The notes beneath the pieces were generated by a model that was given only the letters and a program-made list of their open reading frames with translations, ran no database searches and was not told the origin of the DNA. Made by a program: the position numbers and the translations under genes. Positions 36,601-47,511 of a DNA stretch of 64,000 bases are shown here, piece by piece. Position 1 is the stretch's first letter; each line of letters opens with the position of its first letter. This stretch comes from Cryptomeria japonica (Eukaryota > Streptophyta > Pinopsida > Cupressales > Cupressaceae): positions 187,638,669 to 187,702,668 of the forward strand of contig NC_081413.1 in the NCBI RefSeq assembly GCF_030272615.1. The letters are read 5' to 3'.

Positions 36601-37165
36601 TATCATTGTTGTTAAGAGGATATTCAGATACCTGAAGTGAACTATGGATTATGGTTTATGGTATCCAAGTAATGATGAATTCATGTTATGTGCCTACATT
36701 GATGCAGATTGGGTTGGTGATGTTGATGACCGAAAGAGCACTACCAATGGAGCATTCTTTTTGGGTAATAAGTTGGTTTCATGGGATAGTAAGAAACAAG
36801 ATTCAGTGTCCTTATATATTACTGAAGTTGAGTACATTATTGTTGCTACTAATTATACTCAGGTAGTTTGGATAAAGCAAATGTTGAAGGATATTAGAGT
36901 TATTTATGATGAGCGTATTGTTATATACTGTGATAATTCTAGTGCTATTAATATGTCAAAGAATCCAGTGCAACATTCAAAGACTAAGCGTTTGTCAATC
37001 AAATATCATTACTTGAGAGAGCAAGTCAGTGAAGAGAAGGTGAAGCTGGAGTATGTATCTACAAAGGAACAAATAGCTGATATTTTCACTAAGCCTTTGC
37101 TTGCAGATACATTTGTCTACTTAAGAGACAAGTTAGGGATATCCACCCCTCCTGATGAGAACTAG
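33659..37165 (+). pseudogene. Copia pol: zinc knuckle, protease, integrase, RT, RNase H
   Basis: CFSCNKIGHFASRC (near 33755) is an intact knuckle. The protease site reads WVINSGCSHH near 34115: Asp of the DSG triad is Asn, so it is dead. Integrase: LWHRRMCH and CKECQFGKQ zinc ligands, core TDLCGS, SDRGGE and VERNN; stops at 34646, 34964 (Gln codon to TAG) and 35054. RT is open at 35579-36640 with [10 protein letters not shown] catalytic Asp pair near 36210. RNase H at 36644-37165 keeps DADWVGDVDDRKST and CDNSSAI. The domain order (integrase before RT) fixes it as Ty1/copia. Confidence 0.9.
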
Positions 37166-37461
37166 ATGCATTGAGTTTCATCAATCCAGTGGACTTCACA
37201 GTCTTATCCTTTTATCCATATTGGTGTGTTGGTGTTGCTCCTTTGTTGGAGTAGTCTGTGTTTTGGAGAGAGAGATTCATGTTTTATATTCTAAGAGGGA
37301 GAGTAAGTTTGGTTTTATATTTTGATATCTTTGGCATTGTTTTCAAAGGGGGAGAGAGATCATGTGAAAAACTGCTCTATATGTCCTGATCTTAGGGGGA
37401 GTTTGTTGGAAATATCTTCTTTCTTTGCATTGATTGTTTTTCACATTCATATGTTGTCATT
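37166..37461 (+). other. Copia 3' untranslated region
   Basis: About 300 bp between the pol stop and polypurine tract, with several G-runs (AGGGGGAGT near 37394). No gene. Confidence 0.6.
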
Positions 37462-37479
37462 AATGCCAAAGGGGGAAAT
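37462..37479 (+). other. Copia polypurine tract
   Basis: GCCAAAGGGGGAAAT directly before TGTTGG of the 3' LTR. Confidence 0.85.
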
Positions 37480-38190
37480 TGTTGGATATTGTTGGTCATT
37501 GTTGCTGGTAGGATATGTTGTTATTATTGATTTTAATATATTCTCATGTATTTCTTTGGTGATTGCAGATTGCGGAGATCTTATGATCCAATTTGTAGTG
37601 TGGTTTTGTTGATCACTGTTTTGTAGAATTTGGTATATCCTCTGGTATATTCCAGTGCGATTAGATCTTGTGCTGAGATTTTGGTATATTGCCTGAGATG
37701 GTCTTGTGTATCTTTATTTCAGATGGATTGTGATTTGGTGCTCCACAAGTTATCTTTTTTCGTGACAGTTATTGATTGGTTGTGTTCTTGAGCTTTCAGA
37801 TGTTGATCGCTAAAGATTTGATAAGTGGTGTTGGTGTTGTTGTTCCTATGATTCTAAGGTGCTTGTTGGTGTTTCCTTTTCATGTCCTATTTGTTTTGGT
37901 GATCCACATTGATCTTTGTGCAAGTTATTGGTGGTTTCTATGAGTCGATGATGATTTTCGTGTTATGCAATTTTCCTGTGGTGTAGCGTGTTGCGGTTGA
38001 TCTTGGCGTGATTTCCAGTGGAGATGAGCATTTGGGAATTTGTCTTAGGTCCATGCTATGTTATGCAAATCATTATATTGGTCTAGTGGTCGATCTTTGT
38101 ATCGTGTGATGTAATTTTTTAATTGAGGGTTGAGGGTTTAGCCGACCTTATTATCAAGGTTGATGATTTGTATATATAGGTGACATATTT
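37480..38190 (+). repeat. Copia 3' LTR, left part
   Basis: TGTTGGATATTGTTGG... matches 31678 onward until TATATAGGTGACATATTT at 38190, where the nested element enters. Confidence 0.88.
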
Positions 38191-39317
38191 TGTTGGCTTG
38201 ATGATGATTGTAATGTATTCATCTTGTTGTCATTGATGAAACACTCTCACACACACATATGATTATATTGACTACCGGTTTAACTTCAATTGTTTACACT
38301 GTTAACCGGTATGTTAGAGGTTTATCTCTAACCGGTACTTTGTGTCAACCGGTATGTGCATAACAGACAACCTATGGTTTTACTAAGTTGGCATCAAAAT
38401 GAAGATCAAATAGAGACTCAAGGACAACGGTTCATATGTTTCATTCAAACCGGTATTGATTGTTCCAATTGGTATTTGTTGATTTTTGTGATGAGTTACC
38501 AGCATCGACTACTTGGCGGTAATTTTTGTGATGAGTTGCCAACACCGACTACTTGGTGGTAATTTTAGTGATGAGTTATGGTCACTTGTCCAAATAAATT
38601 GTACCTAGGTAATTGTGTTATGATTTGCTAAGCCGACATGAAATCTGAATGTCTATATATATCAACATCTCTGTAAAACTTCAATGACTGATGGTATGCG
38701 TGAAGAGTGAAACCTTTTTGAAGAGATATAGGTGCTAAGATAAAGAGTTTGTTGATGAGCAATGTTGAATGTACTTAGAAGGATCTGATGAAGCAAGTAT
38801 TGTGCTACTTAGAATGCATCAAATCATTCTTATTATTTTCTAACCACTACAATAGAATCAAATCCCTTAACCGGGTAAGCTCTAACAAGCTTCAATGTAT
38901 AAATCCTCTAACAGGGTAATCCATTAGTTTGGATTCTTAAATCCTTCAGCAAGGTTACTCCTAGCAGGGTACTACTCTTAATAGGGTATAAGCTTCTAAT
39001 CAAGCTTTGGGATCTCTAACAAGATTCGCTCCTAGCAAAGCACTTTGTAGACCTTAACCAGTCAGTTATCTATTACTGCAGATAGTTAACTTGTGAGTCT
39101 CATTTCACCGTGGTTTTTACCTATTTGGGTTTTCCACGTATAAACACTTGTGTTATGGTGGATGCTTTACTTTTTGTGGATGTTGTTATATCTTTATGGA
39201 TTGCATGCATTGTGTTTAAAAGCTTTGTTAAGTTCACCTATCGGTTAGTGTTTGAAGTAGTATTTTATTTGGTGTCACTAATTCACCCCCCCCTCTTAGT
39301 TATTTTCAAGTCCATCA
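38191..39317 (+). repeat. 5' LTR of the nested non-autonomous element
   Basis: TGTTGGCTTGATG...GTCCATCA; 1,127 bp; several AACCGGTA motifs near 38305-38450 and a run of CTAACAGGGTA-like variants at 38870-39030. Matches 44544-45653 apart from small indels, one about 18-20 bp long near 38455. Confidence 0.9.
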
Positions 39318-39319
39318 AT

Positions 39320-39332
39320 TGGTATCAGAGCC
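39320..39332 (+). other. Primer-binding site of the nested element
   Basis: TGGTATCAGAGCC two bases after the LTR; initiator-Met tRNA type, identical to the site of the enclosing copia element. Confidence 0.9.
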
Positions 39333-39379
39333 AAACTTCTTTGAAGCCTAACCGCTTAAAAGGGAGCCTTGAAACCACC

Positions 39380-40690
39380 ATGGGGGATAGGAGCTAGTTT
39401 GAGATGGCTAGAGAGATAGAAGCTAGCAGAAATGAGCTTGAAAACCTAAGGTTCAAACTGAAAGCTTCTCAATTCAAAAGGAAAGAGCTAACTGAACAAC
39501 TAATAGAGATATCTGATAATAGTTCTTTAGATGAAGCCAATATTGATGCTTTAGTAGAGGAAGTTGAAAAGTTAAATGGTGAGAAACTAAATTTGAGGAG
39601 AGAGCTAGAAGGTCTCACTATCCGCATGAGTCAAGAACTGGAAGCCAGAAGAGCTACTGCAAATCTTATCGGGGAAAAAGATCAAGAGATTACAAAGATC
39701 AAATGGGAAAAAGACAATATGCATGAGAATTTGATTGCTGAAAGAGAAGAAAAGGAGAACCTATAGCTAGATCTTGAGCTTGCATCATCTCTGAAAGAGA
39801 ACCTGTCTAAGCATTATGAAGATCTCATCAAACAGCTTACTGAAGCCAATGAGAAGTTGGAGAAGTTCGTCAAAAGTTATACCATGCTGGAATAACAAAT
39901 TCAATCAGAAAGAATGAAGGGTAATATCTCTGGACTTGGTTTTCACACAATTGAAAAAGGTGAATCCTCTGGTACAAAGAGCAACAATCCTAAGAACAAA
40001 TCTTCTCCTAATATCAAGAAGCCTACCGGTAAGAAGGTCTTTAAACATGTCTACTTCATTTCCCATAAACCTAGTCACACTGCAAATGTTTGTAGGGACA
40101 AACCTAACAGAAATGCAAACTGCAATACTAGGTATGTGTTCAATAAATTTGAAGGTCATTGCTTCACATGTGGAATGTATGGACATAGATCTATTGAGTG
40201 CAGATATGGAGCAAACAATCTTGTGCCACACATGCATACAAAACCTAATGGTAACTAGATAAGGAACTTTGATAACCGAGTAAACTTGAATTGGCAAAGA
40301 TCCTACGGCAACCGGTTTAGTCCATTCGAGATGGAAAAGGTAACAAATGTTATTTGCACCTTCTGTTAGCTTGAATGGACTGACAGATAACTTTGGTCAT
40401 GTGGCTATGAACTATAGAAGAAGAACAGGAAGAGGAAATGCAGGACCTTGGAGATGATATCGTATGGCCTGTTATCACTGTAATAAACTGTGGCACTTAG
40501 CAAAATTTTGTAGATCCAAAAACAACAAACTGATAAACTCTTCTAAGGATCAGAAAGGAAAGTAGAAAGTTAATGTTGAAGAAACCAAAGAGGAAATGAA
40601 TCGAACTTGGAAGAAGAAAAATAACGAGTCACCTGAAGAAGAAATTATTCCTTCACCCAGTGAAGAGAACCCTACAGTAGTGACTTAAGC
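39380..40690 (+). pseudogene. ORF1, Gag-like: coiled coil and zinc knuckles
   Basis: From ATG 39380 (or 39404 after an early stop) the frame runs to 40258 with further stops at 39764 and 39893. Residues are strongly heptadic and charged (SRNELENLRFKLKASQ...LVEEVEKLNGEKLNLRRELEGL), a long coiled coil. A basic linker follows, then CFTCGMYGHRSIEC. After a frame change a second knuckle CYHCNKLWHLAKFC appears at about 40470, then a Lys/Glu-rich tail ending at 40689. Probable RNA-binding, particle-forming protein. Same layout as minus-strand 2511-3424. Confidence 0.75.
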
Positions 40691-41133
40691 CTTTTTAATA
40701 TGGCTAAGAGGAGCTTAACGGTAAAACATCTCCGAACCCCTTGTGAAAAATGAGCGGGAAAGAATTTTGAATCATGAAATTTTGGTAACTTTTTGTCAGA
40801 CTGTTATCAATCGGTTTTCCACTTGAGAGGTGAAATTAGGGTTTGTAACCCTAATGGGCAAGCATTTATTGCAGTAGGTAAAAAGGATAAAAGCGAGTTT
40901 TACTTTTCTTTTTTTTACCCTAACTCATTCGAGAAAGAAATTTGAAGCGATTGCAGAGCTAAGTAAGATTGTCTTCTTGTTAAATTGTTTCGTGATTTGA
41001 GAAATTGAGCTAAATTGAAGGTTACAAAAAGTAGAACTGGTGTGCACTTGGGCGTTTCAACCGGTAAACAGGGCAACGTGCGTGAAACAAGGTATTTCTT
41101 TGAACATACTACCTTGAATCTTGTTTATCTAGA
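40691..41133 (+). other. Spacer between ORF1 and ORF2
   Basis: About 440 bp non-coding, TTTTCTTTTTTTTACC tract near 40908, and CAACCGGTAAAC near 41058. No gene seen; possible leader for ORF2 expression. Confidence 0.5.
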
Positions 41134-44100
41134 ATGACATCTACTTCAAAGTTTGTAGAGAGGTTGATGATCACTTCTGAGCTTATAGAAGCTGCAAAGG
41201 TAGAATAAATTATGTCATATAATGCATTGTCGCAAGTTCCAAGCGGAGTTTTTGTCAAAGGTGATTTGTCTAGTTATATAGACTACAAATTAGATGACTT
41301 AGGGTCTCTATACATCTACACATAGTTGAAATCACTTTGTGATGAGGACGGTAAAATTAAGATATAGTATGCTAGGGTTTTTGAAAAGGGTTTTCATAAT
41401 GCCTCTTATTTTCTTGAAGATTTCGAAGAAGCACATATCAGAATAATTTTGAGTAGAGTTCATGGAGAGAACATGTACTTAGAAAGGACTCACCCAATTA
41501 CAAAGGAATCCATTCAAGCTATGACTGGTTATTTCTCAACCGGTGAAGTACCTAAGCTAAGGAAAAATTCTAAAGGATATTATCTTCAAATTAACCGGTT
41601 CTACATCTGATGGACATGCTTTTTCCGTCAAAAATATTAAGGACCCTGCAGTAAAATTAGCAGCAATGGTGATAGGATACCGAGTATTTTACTCTAGTAG
41701 ACTTAATAGTATTCCATCTGCAACATTTCACACAGCTCACAAAATGATTGTTGATAATGCAAACTATGATCTCTGTGAAGCTATCAGAAGACAACTATTT
41801 TTGAATTTTCAATCTATCAAGAAGGATAGTAGTCTAAAATTCAAGTATGGTCAACTATTAGTCGGTCTATTCTTTTACTTTCAGAACTTTCTACCAGGAA
41901 TTGGAGACATTGAGTGGTCAAAGGACTCACCGGTTGTTGCATAAATTAAGAACAACATCAAGAATGTAGAGAATACTTTCCATGCTGCCCTGAATAGGTA
42001 TTTCAATGAATTCCAAAAGAAGATGAGTATGAGAATGAGGCTACTGGAAGATGTGGTAAAACACTTTAAGAAGGACATAATCTTCATCGTTACCACTGAC
42101 TTTTTCTTAATGCAAGCAATTGAGCCAAGAGAAGAAGAAATGGAAGACACGAGTTATGAGGTCAAACATGACTTACTTGTTGGTTATGCTAATACCCTAT
42201 TAGAATCACCTATAGACAAGAAGTAGACAAAATTGGACATTGTGGTAGTCCAACAAGCACCTGAACAAACCAGAACTGCACTTGTTAAAAGTACAAAAGG
42301 AAAGAATAAAAATTCTGATGAAGCACCTCCAACAACAAAGAGTACTAGGGTTACCAGAAGTGTCCTAACCAAAAAGGAACTGGAACCCAAAGTATATCTT
42401 AAGAAAGAGACAAAGAAGAGAGGCAGGAAATTGATTTTGCAACCAGAGTCTGAGGGATCGGATTCTGATGAAGAAACAAAGAAGGAAAAAGGAACTGGCA
42501 AAACATCCAAGAAGGTAAAGGTAATGCCAAAGGCAACTACACCTATTGATATAGAATCCTTCAAACCTGAAACCCATTTTGAAAGGACAATGAAGACACT
42601 AAGGAGGAATAAGTTTGACAACGTAAAGGAGCATTTTGATTCTTTCACTGAAGATGAGAAAGAGCAAGTGATTCAACAAGTAATCACTCATCTGTGTCTT
42701 TACAGTAGATATCCACAAGAATTAGAAAAGGATATCTTAGATTCTTTGAATACTATTCTTTTGAATAAATGGGAGGAAGCTATTAAATTAGAAAAAGAAA
42801 TCATTGATAAGGTATTTGTAAAATATTTTCCTAAGGATGTTATTAGTGCTTTAGTTGCTCGATACAAATCTCAGTTTACATTTAAATCAAGGAGATTGAA
42901 GTTACTCAGTGGAAAGAGAACAATCATTGAGACTGAGACTCGTCATATAGCCTGTGATATCAAATGGATGGAACAGCTCATCCAATCCTCTATGAATGAG
43001 GATAATGCTACTGATAATGTTACTCTACCGGAAATGGATGAAGAGGAAATTATTCAACCTGATGATGTCTATCCACTCAAGAAGAAGGATGATTCCATTA
43101 TTCTTGTTGATAATGATGTTTGAAACATAGTGGACTTATATGGAGACAACACTACACCAGATATGGAGCCCCCAGCTATCAAAAATGTACATGTTACACT
43201 AGTTGAGCAACCAGCTACTCAACTAAAAGTGGTAAATCCACCGGCAACAGAACAACTGGAGAAACCCCAATCTCCACCGGTCATTCAAGAAATTCAAAAG
43301 GAGACTACTAAAAGTGCTGCCACACAGTCAATTGAAACAACAACAGAGCAAGATACAGAGAAAGCTATCATTAAGGTTGTATCCCCTGAACCGGCAAAGC
43401 AGAAACAACTTGAAGATGATGATGATGATTCTTTAAGTATTTCAAGACCTATTGGTATGAACACTTTGAGCACATCATAAATGATGAAGATTGCTAATGT
43501 TATGCAATCTAGAGCACATAAGAAGAGACTGGAAGAGCAAAAGGTTGAGGCGGAAACAATTCAGACTGCAGTAGAAATTTTGTCTGGTTTACTACTGAAA
43601 ACAACTATAGCACATCTTTCTACACCCATTGGCAAACTTGGTCAGTTAGTTGCAGATGCATCTGATCACATCAAGTCACTAGAAGATGCTTCTCAACTGT
43701 ATATTGAAAAGAATCACAAGAAGAATTATGGAGACAAACCAACAAAGGATATTGATAGTGGGAAAATGGCTTTGTCGCACAATAAGGATCTGTTAAGAAA
43801 TGCTATTGAAACAGGAGGAAAGTATCTTGCTTCCACCTCTAATGTTTCTTTCTTTTATTTTGACATTTCAAAAAGACAAATAGAAATAGAGCAAGAGCTA
43901 GAAAGGATATGCAAGGCATATGTCCCACTCCAAGACTCTATACTTGCATTTAACAAATCTGTAGATGATTTGCATAACAAACTGCATATATACGATAATG
44001 AGAAGGCTAAGAGACTCTGGTCTCTAAAGGAACTCAAGAGTCTACTCACATCACAAGTAGACATATTATAGAGAGCCTACTCTAATGCAGAAGCTCTTTT

Positions 44101-44263
44101 AGCAACCCCTGAAACCTGCACCCTGGACTCAATGGAAGAATTCCATTCACAGCTGCTATCTACATTCGAGTATACTAAGAACGTGTTGGAGTTGTGGACA
44201 AATACTTTGTCACAATTAAAGACAAGCTACAATATTATTTTCATGAGAATTGCTTATGCTTGA
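41134..44263 (+). pseudogene. ORF2, long conserved protein of unknown function
   Basis: Starts MTSTSKF at 41134, one frameshift near 41580, then a single frame to 44263, interrupted only by isolated stops (for example 41942, 42224, 43121, 43478, 44069). The N-terminal third carries blocks shared with the minus-strand ORF2 at 15-2180: LSRVHGEN...HPITKESIQAMTGYF, SSRLNSIP...HKMIVDNANYDLC...FFYFQNFLPGIG, and VVKHFKKDIIFIVTTDFFLMQAIEPR. The middle (42233-43123) is highly charged, and the end is predicted helical (ERICKAYVPLQDS...). No catalytic motif, signal peptide or membrane segment. Could be a structural partner or DNA-binding factor; I do not know. Confidence 0.7.
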
Positions 44264-44322
44264 ACTTTGATACAATTTTTTTTTGTTACTGTTGTATATG
44301 CTAAACATTGTGTTACAAATTT

Positions 44323-44350
44323 TCTCTCTCTCTCTCTCTATATATATATT
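44323..44350. repeat. TC then TA microsatellite
   Basis: TCTCTCTCTCTCTC followed by TATATATATAT in the 3' untranslated part of the nested element. Confidence 0.8.
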
Positions 44351-44530
44351 ATTTTTTTTCTTTTTCAATTTGGCATTGTTGTCAAAGGGGGAGTAGAAAT
44401 ATGTATGTGTATTTTGAAAATTTTGTATTTATGCATACATTAAGGGGGAGTATGAGTATATGTGTAAATTTGTTGTGTATGCAAACTTAGCGGTATTACT
44501 GTAAATTTTTCTAAGTGTTGCCATCAATGC

Positions 44531-44543
44531 CAACGGGGGAGAT
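44531..44543 (+). other. Polypurine tract of the nested element
   Basis: CAACGGGGGAGAT abutting TGTTGG of the 3' LTR. Confidence 0.85.
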
Positions 44544-45653
44544 TGTTGGTTTGATGATGATTGTAATGTAGTCATCACTTGTTGTCATTGATGAAACACT
44601 CTCACACACACATATGATTATATTGACTACTGGTGTAACTTCAATTGTTTACACTGTTAACCGGTATGTTAGAGGTTTATCTCTAACCGATACTTTGTGT
44701 CAACCGATATGTGCATAACAGACAACCTATGGTTTTACTAAGTTAGCATCAAAATGAAGATCAAGCAGAGACTCAAGGACAACGGTTCATATGTTTTATT
44801 CAAACCGGTATTTGTTGATTTTTGTGATGAGTTACTAGCACCAACTACTTGGCGGTAATTTTTGTGATGAGTTACCAGCACCGACTACTTAGCGGTAATT
44901 TTAGTGATGAGTTATGATCACTTGTCTAGATACATTGCACCTAGAAAATTGTGTTATGATTTCCTAAGTCGACATGAAATCTGAATGTCTATATATATCA
45001 TCTCTATAAAACTTCAATGACTGATGGTATGCGTGAAGAGTGAAATCTTTTTGAAGAGATATAGGTGTTAAGATAAAGAGTATGTTGATGAGCAATGTTG
45101 AATATACTTAGAAGGATCTGATCAAGCAAGTATTGTGCTACTCAGAATAGATCAAATCATTCTTATTTTTTTCTAACCATTACAATAGAATCAAATCCCT
45201 TAACCGGCTAAGCTCTAACAAGCTTCAATGTATAAATCCTCTAACATGGTGATCCATTAGTTTGGATTCTTAAATCCTTCAACAAGGTTACTCCTAACAG
45301 GGTACTTCTCTTAACAGGATATAAGCTTCTAATCAAGCTTTGGGATCTCTAACAAGATTCGCTCCTAGCAGAGCACTTTATAGACCTTAACCGGTCAGTT
45401 ATCTATTACTGCAGATAGTTAACTTGTGAGTCTCATCTCATCGTGGTTTTTACCTATTTGGGTTTTCCACATATAAACACTTGTGTTATGGTGGATTCTT
45501 TACTTTTTGTGGATGTTGTTATATCTTTATGGATCGCATGCATTGTGTTTAAAATATTTGTTAAGTTCATCTACCGGTTAGTGTTTGAAGTAGTATTTTG
45601 TTTGGTGTCACTAATTCACCCCTCCCCCCTCTCAGTGTTTTTCAATTCCATCA
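44544..45653 (+). repeat. 3' LTR of the nested non-autonomous element
   Basis: TGTTGGTTTGATG...TTCCATCA, 1,110 bp; partner of 38191-39317. Confidence 0.9.
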
Positions 45654-46203
45654 TATTCTTGTAGTTTAGGCGTCGAGGTTATGTCAACATTATCAGAGAG
45701 AGGTTTATGTGTGCACAAGTAATTCATCCTTCGGTTTTGTGATTGAAGAGAGATTGGTGTTGCAGAGAAGACATCTATGCTTAACCAAAACTGTAATCAG
45801 CCATTTGGAGATGCTATTCTTTCAATTCATTTATTCTGGATTGTAGTCCGAATCTTATTGTAAGTCAATGAGACTTCCCTGAGGGTTGTAGCCTTTCGAG
45901 CCATCATCTTTTGAGCAGTGAGCTCTAGGTAGTGTCCCTGAATTCATGTGTGTTCCCCATTGTAAAATTTTCACATACTACTGCAGAGTATCATCTTACT
46001 GTGGGTAGGTTCCCACCATGGTTTTTCCCTTAACCGGGTTTTCCATGTCAAAATCTTGGTGTTGTGTGTTGTACTTTCAATTTGGTTATATGTCTTATTA
46101 CTAAAATTTATCAGATTTATGTTTTGTGATTAAGTTTGGTATTCTGGTGAAGACTAATTCACCCCCCCTCCCTCTCAGACTTCCTTATTGGATGTTGCTA
46201 ATA
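45654..46203 (+). repeat. Copia 3' LTR, right part
   Basis: Resumes with TATTCTTGTAGTTTAGGCGTCG, matching 32343 onward in the 5' LTR, and ends TTGCTAATA where the 5' copy has CTGCTAACA (one C-to-T change). Confidence 0.85.
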
Positions 46204-47511
46204 GGTAGTAAATGCTATTATGTGTTTTCAATTGTGCATACCAGTTAATTTTGTAAAAAAATTGGGCTAATCCAAGCCCTTCCTTTTCACGCTTGTCTCA
46301 AGCATCTACTTGGCCAATGTGTATTCATGCTTGACATCTCTTGCCAAGACTAACGAGTCCAACATTTCCAAGTTTGACAAAAAATATGACCAAAATTTAT
46401 CTAATTTGACCTTATGACTACCAATCTACATTTCACTATCTCTACTTGAGTTTTGTTGTCTGTGTTTTACCGAGGATCGTTGTCTCTGCCTCTATTTTGT
46501 CGTCTTCTCCTGAATTAAATTCCCGATCAATTCACATCCATGCACCATAAATAAAAGTGTCTCAAACATCCCAAAAAATTGATTTATCACCAAGACAAGA
46601 CAAAGAATCTTAGTTACAAGAAGGCCCTAAAGTGTCAAAGCTTCTTATACAAGAACTAAAAACTCTTTTTGAAGCACCAAACCTTTTTGCATTTTATCCA
46701 TGATTATCTTCACAGTTTCAACAATGAATTTGACCAAGAACCATTGAGAACCCACACTTTCAATCAAAGGTCTCAATCAATCAATAAGAGTGGCCACATT
46801 TTGTTGTCTCTCCTTCCTAAACCAGAGATCACATATTAAGTTTCTTTTTTATTTCAGGTAACCTCCATCCTTCTCTTTCTCTCCTCATCTATCCATTCTC
46901 CCATAATCATTTCTCTCCCATCCTTAAAGGACTTATCACATCAAATCAAACCAATCTTTTAATCCAAAATCCAATCATCAATCACCAATCCTAATCCAAG
47001 ATCAACACTTTGCAAATTTTGATTTAGATCTTTATCATTCGTCGATCCCTAATTAGCTTTGTGCTTGAGAATGTATCTATCTCAAGTACCTTGCTCAATT
47101 ATCCCTAATAATTTGGTTGATCAAAACCCTAATCACTTTTCTATAATTTTTCTTGGGAACTTAGTCTATCTCAATTAGGAGAAGACTTAATGAAATCACA
47201 TCTTAATCCAAAGATCTGAATTTATCCTAGCTTGGTTGTTACCTCTCTTTGTGGCCTATATCATTAACCCTACACTTTGCCTAATCCTAATCCAAGGAAT
47301 AAGGTTCCATCTTGATCCAAATCAATCTTGTCCTATTCTAGGGACCGTCCAATCCAATCAAAAGTTTCTAAGTCCTTTTCCTCATCTTTATCTTGTATCA
47401 TGTCATCACTTTCTTGATCAAGTATCTCCATCCAATTCCAAATCATCACCCCATTCCCATCACTTTGAGGTTACATGTGAATGGTCTTGACTTTCTCTCA
47501 AAAAGAAAAGA
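46204..47511 (+). other. Leader of the giant element, continued
   Basis: Resumes after the copia insertion. Near 46435-46520 it holds more of the degenerate GTCTCTGCC-type motif (ATCTCTACTTG, TTGTCTGTG, TTGTCTCTGCC, GTCGTCTTCTCC) seen at 30425-30870, which ties the two halves together. A pyrimidine-rich stretch surrounds 46865-46920. No gene. Confidence 0.5.

Larger units (their letters stand above)
38191..45653 (+). mobile_element. Complete non-autonomous LTR retrotransposon, no pol
   Basis: 7.46 kb with LTRs 38191-39317 and 44544-45653, initiator-Met primer site, ORF1 (coiled coil, zinc knuckles), ORF2 (about 1,040 codons) and polypurine tract. Flanked by TATTT/TATTC, a 4/5 match of the 5-bp target duplication within the copia 3' LTR. 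By eye the first 270 bp of the LTRs differ at about ten bases, so it is younger than its host. No protease, integrase, RT or RNase H motif appears in any frame I read. A large-retrotransposon-derivative type element, but with conserved coding potential. Confidence 0.88.
31678..46203 (+). mobile_element. Ty1/copia retrotransposon with a nested insertion in its 3' LTR
   Basis: 5' LTR 31678-32895, initiator-Met primer site, gag, pol (protease, integrase, RT, RNase H in copia order), polypurine tract, 3' LTR starting 37480 and resuming 45654-46203 after the nested element. Flanks GGCAA/GGTAG differ by two transitions, consistent with a decayed 5-bp duplication. Coding capacity is broken by scattered stops and frameshifts. 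Confidence 0.88.

Noticed and set aside
42184-42648. 154-codon hydrophobic minus-strand frame
   Set aside because: Antisense of the Lys/Glu-rich ORF2 segment; antisense of charged codons always looks Phe/Ser-rich.
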